A stretch of DNA of 64,000 nucleotides from Micropterix aruncella (Eukaryota; Arthropoda; Insecta; Lepidoptera; Micropterigidae), in contig OX155967.1 in the NCBI GenBank assembly GCA_944548615.1, positions 25,449,898-25,513,897 of the forward strand, given 5' to 3'. Below the pieces are notes generated by a model, which was not told the DNA's origin, did not search any database, and saw nothing but the letters and a program-made list of their open reading frames with translations. The translations under genes and the position numbers were made by a program. Of the stretch, positions 55,562-64,000 are shown piece after piece. The number at the start of each line of letters is the position of its first letter. Position 1 is the stretch's first letter.

Positions 55562-58500
55562 TTGAGAGCGGTGCTCAGGGCTATCCCTCGAAGCTCGCAG
55601 ACTTGTACTGGTAGTCTCACTGAGGAGCTTATGCGGGCACTTGAAATAAGTCAGTTTATATTGGGACGAAATATATTTATTGAATTTTTAAATATGTACA
55701 TTAATTGCTCTTCGTTCACCAACGCACTTATTATTAATTATAAAAAGTATATATCACTATAACTATCGTATTATTACCGCGCGAACGCTCAGTTATAAGC
55801 TAGAACGTTTAGACGCGCGTGCCGCAGCTAATGCGTATAGCTGGAGAGAGTGAAAATATGGAAACCGGTTTAGCGCGCAATCGCGCCCACTATATCCGAT
55901 TTCGCGTAAGCTATATCCTGAGCCAAGGCAAAAGGTGTTTCCTGCCTATCTCCTGCGCTATCGGGTCAACGACATCACCGAACCACTCTCTCCACCGCTC
56001 GCGTTCCACGTTGTTCCACCACCTTGCGGCGGCTTCGTCCTCGTACACCCGCTTCAGCCTCTCCTCTTCTTTCCGGTATTCTCGCAAAGCGTCGTCGTCA
56101 AACTTGGAAGCTGGATTAGCGCTGTTCTCAATGCGCCAAATCTCCAAGTCTGGATCAGATATTTTTTGAGGGTTCCCAACCTCTTCAACAGGTCCCTCAG
56201 GTTGCCCAGGGTCTGATCTCCCTGGGTCTAGTGAAAAACCGAGGCAAACTCCACCGGCACCTCGCCAATGCGTCCTTTACTTGATACCGACCACGTGACC
56301 TCGAGAGCAGCCTCACTCCCACCATTGCCTCTCGCTACCTCGTTGGCGTTACCAATAACAACATCGAAGGGACCGTTCAATTCCGGGCACCACATTGTGG
56401 GGTCCATTATCATCACGGCACCATTCATGCTACCAAAGCTCTCGCGCGATCTCCATGCGTAGAGGGCTTTGCAACCTTCCTTCCTGAACATCTCAGGCGT
56501 AAAAACGCCCGCGTCCTTCATTCTGAATACGGTCTTTACTCTTTCACCTCCTTCGGCCACCCAAGCACCAAGGTACCTATCTTTCCAAACCGGAACGTCT
56601 CTAGGTATCGGACCAGCACTGTAAAACAGCACTGGTTTTGTGTAGGATGTTTTCAAATATACGGCCATCTTCGTGGCGTACCATTCCCTCGGGTCAATGT
56701 TTATTGACATACTGCTGTGGAAGTACGGATCGTGTTGTACTCCCATTACCAGTTCATTGTCAAACCCGGACATGACGCCAATGCCATAATATTTGTTTTC
56801 CGCTGGTTGCCGAGCCAAGATTCGCATCAGGGTAAAACGGGCCATCTCCTCTGAGATGGCCCCAGTCTCCAGAAGGGAGAATACACAGACTCCGGCCTTG
56901 CCGAACTCCTTATGGGCCAAACAGTCACTGTTACCAGTGACAATAACAGCGGCCGCCAGAAGGGCGGCCACTCTAATGATTTTAATTAACAACATCTAAA
57001 TTTTCAATAAAACTTAGTTAATTTAATAGAATATAATTCACAAACAAGCTAAAACAGTAATAGTCACAAGCTCTAGTTGAATCCACTCCGCACTTTTATA
57101 TCTTCCTGTCATCTCCTTGAGCTGGCCGTCGCGACGCCGGCGCAGCTTATCTGATTCGTCGCCGCTTAGTTACCCCCCTCGCACTGATCAATCAGCGTAC
57201 ATCGCCGACGCGAAATCCTCCCCATCGGAGAGAGAGAGAGAGATGCCGCGCTACGACCCGCAGTCTATCTCTGTCCGACTTTCCGCCGAGCTATACAATG
57301 CTAGACATACGCGCGGGGGATCCGATATAATGCTTTTAAAGACAGGACCGCAGACAGGTCCTTATACCACATTCCTCCCTCGATATTGAATTGGCATATG
57401 TTAATAATTGTACGTATTTATTATGACCATTATTTTACAAAAACTACACTCGTCATATGTCATATTACCAACATAAATATTTTGTTACAATAGCCGCCCT
57501 GGCAGTATATCCGTAAGATATTGCCTTCTAGCAATAGGCCCACCATGTTGCTTTCTACTCCTCGACGAAGTTGACAGCCATCGACGAGGCAGCCAACCGG
57601 CTCGAAACCGCAGCATCACTCACCGTAACCGGCGTGGGAGCCGGGGCAGTAGCTCATACGATGGAGGAGGCTTCGGAGGTCGCTCCGCTTGCGGTGTCCG
57701 TCTTATCATCGTCCGTGAGCTGGTCATTTCTCCTCTTAGTTGTCTGTGGATGGAGGGGTGGGGGCGATTTCCCGCCGCCCACCACAGCCCCTCTCACCCT
57801 CTCAAGCCCAGGGAGGGGCGGGAAGGCCCCAGCCCCTCTCCGGCGACGCCGGAACGGCAACCGCACCCGTGGGACCCGCCGTCGCTACTCTTCGCCTACC
57901 GGAGCAAGAGGGGGCGGGGGCCGGCGGGTCGGGAGGGTGGGCGACCGGGGGATGCGGGGCGACCTCCTGAAGGGATCGCCGCCACCGCCCGGGTCACTAC
58001 TCGCCATCGGGGAAACGCGAGGAAACGCATTGTCACACTGCTCACACGGGAATATTTAACGGAAAAATCCTCCAGATCCCTCACGGGACCGTCGAGCCCA
58101 CGGGGCAAGGGCGCGCCCGCGCCCACGTAGACCAGGAGGTTCCCGGCAGCGGCGCGCGACACGGCCGCAGCTAAAAACTTAGCTCGCGAACGCCCCTTCA
58201 TACTGCTCACAGCTAACAGCTCACACACCGCAGGCCTGCGCAGGCCCGCTGCGCCCCACAGTGGCGGCCGCTACCCCGGCGCGGAGCAGGGGCGATCGCC
58301 CTCAAGCCCCACCCAGAGTGCTACCCGCGGCACACTCGCCAGCGAGGATGCCACAGAACACTTTCACTGACAGCTGTCAAAGTTTATCAATCTCGGAAAT
58401 TCTCTTTTTTCCGGCCCTGTGGAAGAAACTTCGACAGGAAACGAAACGTCAACAGTCCGGTCACAGGAAACAAAGTGAAAACACCAGAAAAACTGGTAAA

Positions 58501-59711
58501 AAAGACGGTGAAAACAACTACGAGGCGGAGAAGTGTTGCGAATGCGTGCGTCAGCGACGACTACCCAGCCCGAAGTCTATGTGCCGTCCCCCAAACCGCC
58601 CCTGCGGGCGCGTCCCCTGCCTGAGGACCTTGGTTAGGCCGTCCCCCACGAGACCACCCCATGACCTATACGTCTACATATCCCCTCACCAGCCACTTAG
58701 TCCCCCTGACATGCTGTCTGTGTTTGGTAGCCTGTCTTCTTTAATCTTCAATTATTATTATTTGTGTTTCTTTTATTATTATTTTGACTTCTATTTTTAT
58801 TCTGTGTTTGCATGCATTTCAATGTTAAAATTTTTCATTTGTAAATTTCGCTTGTATGCAATTGTTCGCTTGTATGCTTGTTTTTTTTTAAAACTGAATA
58901 AATGGGTTCTCGGGGTGGTACGGGTGGTGGCTACCTTTCTTTATCTCCCGCGCGTATACCCTTCTGGTACGCGCGGGGTGTCGTTGCATGACATCCCGGG
59001 CAGATAAGACGACCTCCGTCGTTATAACTGCCCGGGCGGTAGGTGGGTTCTCCACCCTCACCTGCCGCCTTGAAACCACTAAAGTAGCTGCTCTTAGAAC
59101 AAATTGAAATCAAAGTGAGCTATGTCACGAATCTTAAGGGCTTGCATATGGCAGCCAGATTTCTGCTACTCGGCCAAATCGTTTGAAAAATTTGCCAACC
59201 CTCACCGCGCGTAATGCTAAGCAAAGGCATTTGCCGAGACATCCCTCTGCTAACTCCCCTCGCACCCTACCTCCGCATTGCGCTGTCGCTCGAGAGTGCG
59301 TCTAACGTTCTCTCGGTATACTGTGCTCAAACACTAGTGCTGAACTAAAAAAGCTAGACGGTGAGTGAAAGGTGAGAGCGGCAGGCGGAGATTGGAGAAA
59401 ATATGCTAGCCAACGGCTAGTCTAATATAATGAATAAAACATACAAATGTATCTTACTTATTCCGACTTTTTATTAAAAATCTTTGACGGTCTTGTCTTG
59501 GGGACTCTCGGCTTATTAACTCTCGGAGTCCTCTATGGTCGCGATATCGGCTGGACACAAAGCTTTTTTGGAGCGAGCGTCCCACCCGATACGCTGTTAT
59601 TGCAGATTATTCTGGGGTCCGGTAGACTAATGTGGACTGTAATTGATGGTTAAATAATTACCAGACCCCCGTGTCCTTAGGGATTTCTTGACCTCCGGTC
59701 CGTAGGCCAAA
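55562..59711. repeat. Tandem unit 14, short form S2
   Basis: 4150-bp copy with the S2 signature 'ggatggaggggtgg' (~57749) and (GA)8. Components: gene 56228-56995 with exon 55911-56227, hairpin cluster 58947-59069, 68-codon frame 59447-59653. Confidence 0.96.
56228..56995 (-). CDS. Secreted-protein gene, unit 14 copy, intact
   Basis: Full majority-type frame; downstream exon 55911-56227 with the Gly-Asn linker variant, unlike the other S2 units 8 and 9. Confidence 0.68.
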   Translation of the reverse strand: MLLIKIIRVAALLAAAVIVTGNSDCLAHKEFGKAGVCVFSLLETGAISEEMARFTLMRILARQPAENKYYGIGVMSGFDNELVMGVQHDPYFHSSMSINIDPREWYATKMAVYLKTSYTKPVLFYSAGPIPRDVPVWKDRYLGAWVAEGGERVKTVFRMKDAGVFTPEMFRKEGCKALYAWRSRESFGSMNGAVMIMDPTMWCPELNGPFDVVIGNANEVARGNGGSEAALEVTWSVSSKGRIGEVPVEFASVFH

Positions 59712-62700
59712 TTGAGAGCGGTGCTCAGGGCTATCCCTCGAAGCTCGCAGACTTGTACTGGTAGTCTCACTGAGGAGCTTATGCGGGCACTTGAAATAAG
59801 TCAGTTTATATTGGGACGAAATATATTTATTGAATTTTTAAATATGTACATTAATTGCTCTTCGTTCACCAACGCACTTATTATTAATTATAAAAAGTAT
59901 ATATCACTATAACTATCGTATTATTACCGCGCGAACGCTCAGTTATAAGCTAGAACGTTTAGACGCGCGTGCCGCAGCTAATGCGTATAGCTGGAGAGAG
60001 TGAAAATATGGAAACCGGTTTAGCGCGCAATCGCGCCCACTATATCCGATTTCGCGTAAGCTATATCCTGAGCCAAGGCAAAAGGTGTTTCCTGCCTATC
60101 TCCTGCGCTATCGGGTCAACGACATCACCGAACCACTCTCTCCACCGCTCGCGTTCCACGTTGTTCCACCACCTTGCGGCGGCTTCGTCCTCGTACACCC
60201 GCTTCAGCCTCTCCTCTTCTTTCCGGTATTCTCGCAAAGCGTCGTCGTCAAACTTGGAAGCTGGATTAGCGCTGTTCTCAATGCGCCAAATCTCCAAGTC
60301 TGGATCAGATATTTTTTGAGGGTCCTCAACCTCTTCAACAGGTCCCTCAGGTTGCCCAGGGTCTGATCTCCCTGGGTCTAGTGAAAAACCGAGGCAAACT
60401 CCACCGGCACCTCGCCAATGCGTCCTTTACTTGATACCGACCACGTGACCTCGAGAGCAGCCTCACTCCCACCATTGCCTCTCGCTACCTCGTTGGCGTT
60501 ACCAATAACAACATCGAAGGGACCGTTCAATTCCGGGCACCACATTGTGGGGTCCATTATCATCACGGCACCATTCATGCTACCAAAGCTCTCGCGCGAT
60601 CTCCATGCGTAGAGGGCTTTGCAACCTTCCTTCCTGAACATCTCAGGCGTAAAAACGCCCGCGTCCTTCATTCTGAATACGGTCTTTACTCTTTCACCTC
60701 CTTCGGCCACCCAAGCACCAAGGTACCTATCTTTCCAAACCGGAACGTCTCTAGGTATCGGACCAGCACTGTAAAACAGCACTGGTTTTGTGTAGGATGT
60801 TTTCAAATATACGGCCATCTTCGTGGCGTACCATTCCCTCGGGTCAATGTTTATTGACATACTGCTGTGGAAGTACGGATCGTGTTGTACTCCCATTACC
60901 AGTTCATTGTCAAACCCGGACATGACGCCAATGCCATAATATTTGTTTTCCGCTGGTTGCCGAGCCAAGATTCGCATCAGGGTAAAACGGGCCATCTCCT
61001 CTGAGATGGCCCCAGTCTCCAGAAGGGAGAATACACAGACTCCGGCCTTGCCGAACTCCTTATGGGCCAAACAGTCACTGTTACCAGTGACAATAACAGC
61101 GGCCGCCAGAAGGGCGGCCACTCTAATGATTTTAATTAACAACATCTAAATTTTCAATAAAACTTAGTTAATTTAATAGAATATAATTCACAAACAAGCT
61201 AAAACAGTAATAGTCACAAGCTCTAGTTGAATCCACTCCACACTTTTATATCTTCCTGTCATCTCCTTGAGCTGGCCGTCGCGACGCCGGCGCAGCTTAT
61301 CTGATTCGTCGCCGCTTAGTTACCCCCCTCGCACTGATCAATCAGCGTACATCGCCGACGCGAAATCCTCCCCATCGGAGAGAGAGAGAGATGCCGCGCT
61401 ACGACCCGCAGTCTATCTCTGTCCGACTTTCCGCCGAGCTATACAATGCTAGACATACGCGCGGGGGATCCGATATAATGCTTTTAAAGACAGGACCGCA
61501 GACAGGTCCTTATACCACATTCCTCCCTCGATATTGAATTGGCATATGTTAATAATTGTACGTATTTATTATGACCATTATTTTACAAAAACTACACTCG
61601 TCATATGTCATATTACCAACATAAATATTTTGTTACAATAGCCGCCCTGGCAGTATATCCGTAAGATATTGCCTTCTAGCAATAGGCCCACCATGTTGCT
61701 TTCTACTCCTCGACGAAGTTGACAGCCATCGACGAGGCAGCCAACCGGCTCGAAACCGCAGCATCACTCACCGTAACCGGCGTGGGAGCCGGGGCAGTAG
61801 CTCATACGATGGAGGAGGCTTCGGAGGTCGCTCCGCTTGCGGTGTCCGTCTTATCATCGTCCGTGAGCTGGTCATTTCTCCTCTTAGTTGTCTGTGGAGG
61901 CGACCTCTTCTTCAGCTTCCTCCTCTTGCCGGTCCTGTCCGCAGCAGAGATATCCGCCCTCGGCGCAATCTCGAGTTGGAGGGTGGATGGGGGGGGTGGG
62001 GGCGATTTCCCGCCGCCCACCACAGCCCCTCTCACCCTCTCAAGCCCAGGGAGGGGCGGGAAGGCCCCAGCCCCTCTCCGGCGACGCCGGAACGGCAACC
62101 GCACCCGTGGGACCCGCCGTCGCTACTCTTCGCCTACCGGAGCAAGAGGGGGCGGGGGCCGGCGGGTCGGGAGGGTGGGCGACCGGGGGATGCGGGGCGA
62201 CCTCCTGAAGGGATCGCCGCCACCGCCCGGGTCACTACTCGCCATCGGGGAAACGCGAGGAAACGCATTGTCACACTGCTCACACGGGAATATTTAACGG
62301 AAAAATTCTCCAGATCCCTCACGGGACCGTCGAGCCCACGGGGCAAGGGCGCGCCCGCGCCCACGTAGACCAGGAGGTTCCCGGCAGCGGCGCGCGACAC
62401 GGCCGCAGCTAAAAACTTAGCTCGCGAACGCCCCTTCATACTGCTCACAGCTAACAGCTCACACACCGCAGGCCTGCGCAGGCCCGCTGCGCCCCACAGT
62501 GGCGGCCGCTACCCCGGTGCGGAGCAGGGGCGATCGCCCTCAAGCCCCACCCAGAGTGCCACCCGCGGCACACTCGCCAGCGAGGATGCCACAGAACACT
62601 TTCACTGACAGCTGTCAAAGTTTATCAATCTCGGAAATTCTCTTTTTTCCGGCCCTGTGGAAGAAACTTCGACAGGAAACGAAACGTCAACAGTCCGGTC

Positions 62701-63949
62701 ACAGGAAACAAAGTGAAAACACCAGAAAAACTGGTAAAAAAGACGGTGAAAACAACTACGAGGCGGAGAAGTGTTGCGAATGCGTGCGTCAGCGACGACT
62801 ACCCAGCCCGAAGTCTATGTGCCGTCCCCCAAACCGCCCCTGCGGGCGCGTCCCCTGCCTGAGGACCTTGGTTAGGCCGTCCCCCACGAGACCACCCCAT
62901 GACCTATACGTCTACATATCCCCTCACCAGCCACTTAGTCCCCCTGACATACTGTCTGTGTTTGGTAGCCTGTCTTCTTTAATCTTCAATTATTATTATT
63001 TGTGTTTCTTTTATTATTATTTTGACTTCTATTTTTATTCTGTGTTTGCATGCATTTCAATGTTAAAATTTTTCATTTGTAAATTTCGCTTGTATGCAAT
63101 TGTTCGCTTGTATGCTTGTTTTCTTTTAAAACTGAATAAATGGGTTCTCGGGGTGGTACGGGTGGTGGCTACCTTTCTTTATCTCCCGCGCGTATACCCT
63201 TCTGGTACGCGCGGGGTGTCGTTGCATGACATCCCGGGCAGATAAGACGACCTCCGTCGTTATAACTGCCCGGGCGGTAGGTGGGTTCTCCACCCTCACC
63301 TGCCGCCTTGAAACCACTAAAGTAGCTGCTCTTAGAACAAATTGAAATCAAAGTGAGCTATGTCACGAATCTTAAGGGCTTGCATATGGCAGCCAGATTT
63401 CTGCTACTCGGCCAAATCGTTTGAAAAATTTGCCAACCCTCACCGCGCGTAATGCTAAGCAAAGGCATTTGCCGAGACATCCCTCTGCTAACTCCCCTCG
63501 CACCCTACCTCCGCATTGCGCTGTCGCTCGAGAGTGCGTCTAACGTTCTCTCGGTATACTGTGCTCAAACACTAGTGCTGAACTAAAAAAGCTAGACGGT
63601 GAGTGAAAGGTGAGAGCGGCAGGCGGAGATTGGAGAAAATATGCTAGCCAACGGCTAGTCTAATATAATGAATAAAACATACAAATGTATCTTACTTATT
63701 CCGACTTTTTATTAAAAATCTTTGACGGTCTTGTCTTGGGGACTCTCGGCTTATTAACTCTCGGAGTCCTCTATGGTCGCGATATCGGCTGGACACAAAG
63801 CTTTTTTGGAGCGAGCGTCCCACCCGATACGCTGTTATTGCAGATTATTCTGGGGTCCGGTAGACTAATGTGGACTGTAATTGATGGTTAAATAATTACC
63901 AGACCCCCGTGTCCTTAAGGATTTCTTGACCTCCGGTCCGTAGGCCAAA
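59712..63949. repeat. Tandem unit 15, long form, unit-7-like
   Basis: 4238-bp L copy sharing with unit 7 'ccactccacac', 'aaaaattctcc', 'ccggtgcgg', 'gttttctttt' and the terminal 'ccttaagg'. It looks like the uninterrupted counterpart of the unit that received the Penelope-like element. Components: gene 60378-61145 with exon 60061-60377, hairpin cluster 63185-63307, 68-codon frame 63685-63891. Confidence 0.96.
60378..61145 (-). CDS. Secreted-protein gene, unit 15 copy, intact
   Basis: Full majority-type frame in the unit otherwise most like the frameshifted unit 7, so that frameshift arose after the two units diverged. Downstream exon 60061-60377. Confidence 0.68.
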   Translation of the reverse strand: MLLIKIIRVAALLAAAVIVTGNSDCLAHKEFGKAGVCVFSLLETGAISEEMARFTLMRILARQPAENKYYGIGVMSGFDNELVMGVQHDPYFHSSMSINIDPREWYATKMAVYLKTSYTKPVLFYSAGPIPRDVPVWKDRYLGAWVAEGGERVKTVFRMKDAGVFTPEMFRKEGCKALYAWRSRESFGSMNGAVMIMDPTMWCPELNGPFDVVIGNANEVARGNGGSEAALEVTWSVSSKGRIGEVPVEFASVFH

Positions 63950-64000
63950 TTGAGAGCGGTGCTCAGGGCTATCCCTCGAAGCTCGCAGACTTGTACTGGT
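63950..64000. repeat. Tandem unit 16, first 51 bases
   Basis: The start of a further unit, identical to the start of the other units. It shows that the array runs past the right edge of the window. Confidence 0.95.

Noticed and set aside
1..64000. Ribosomal DNA intergenic array, histone or 5S cluster, CRISPR array
   Set aside because: No rRNA, 5S, histone or short-spacer repeat sequence is recognisable in any unit.
1..64000. Array is an assembly artefact made from one repeated unit
   Set aside because: Units differ by private point changes, the L/S segment, a transposon insertion and a deletion in a consistent order, so most of the array appears real, although exact copy number cannot be judged from sequence alone.

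Overview
The window is almost entirely one head-to-tail tandem array: fifteen consecutive copies of a ~4.2 kb unit, all in the same orientation, with partial units at both edges, so the array continues beyond 64 kb. It is eukaryotic and probably arthropod. Evidence: a TATA box and AATAAA-type signals, a possible short GT-AG intron, no operons or Shine-Dalgarno sites, and one inserted Penelope-like retroelement (reverse transcriptase plus GIY-YIG endonuclease) of a kind abundant in arthropods. An ant or other hymenopteran is only a guess. No rRNA, tRNA, snRNA, histone or CRISPR sequence was recognised.

Unit anatomy (unit 1 coordinates). (i) 107-1532, minus strand: a compact protein-coding transcription unit. 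It has a TATA box at 1524-1532, an ATG at 1424-1426, a 255-codon frame with an N-terminal signal peptide or anchor (659-1426), a second protein-like frame directly downstream (342-658), and an AATAAA signal at 107-112. A 53-nt GT-AG segment at 659-711 would join the two frames exactly in phase into a 343-residue protein. I do not recognise its family. (ii) 1533-2000: AT-rich spacer with a (GA)7-8 microsatellite. (iii) ~2000-2870: very GC- and CpG-rich, with G-runs; its minus strand carries a broken frame resembling the N-terminus of a non-LTR retrotransposon gag-like ORF1. (iv) 2870-3423: ends in T/A-rich sequence and a plus-strand AATAAA. (v) 3467-3589: three consecutive strong hairpins. (vi) 3590-3966: spacer. 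(vii) 3967-4173: a 68-codon, ATG-initiated hydrophobic plus-strand frame of doubtful status. (viii) 4174-4231: short junction to the next unit.

Array structure. Units come in a long form (L, ~4237 bp) and short forms (S1/S2, ~4149 bp). They differ mainly by an 89-bp segment bounded by GTGGA repeats. The order is L S1 L S1 L S1 L(+Penelope) S2 S2(deleted) L-chimera L S1 L S2 L, which is mostly an alternating ~8.39 kb dimer. Shared private variants show that several units are mosaics and that a multi-unit block is duplicated at a 26,174-bp offset, as expected from unequal exchange and gene conversion. The array was interrupted once by the Penelope-like element (27070-29002, 12-bp target duplication) and once by a ~930-bp deletion (junction at 38670).

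The 255-codon frame is full length in 13 of 15 units; one unit has a frameshift and one a nonsense mutation. The main candidate for something undescribed is this tandemly amplified, self-contained gene for an unrecognised, probably secreted protein inside a macrosatellite.
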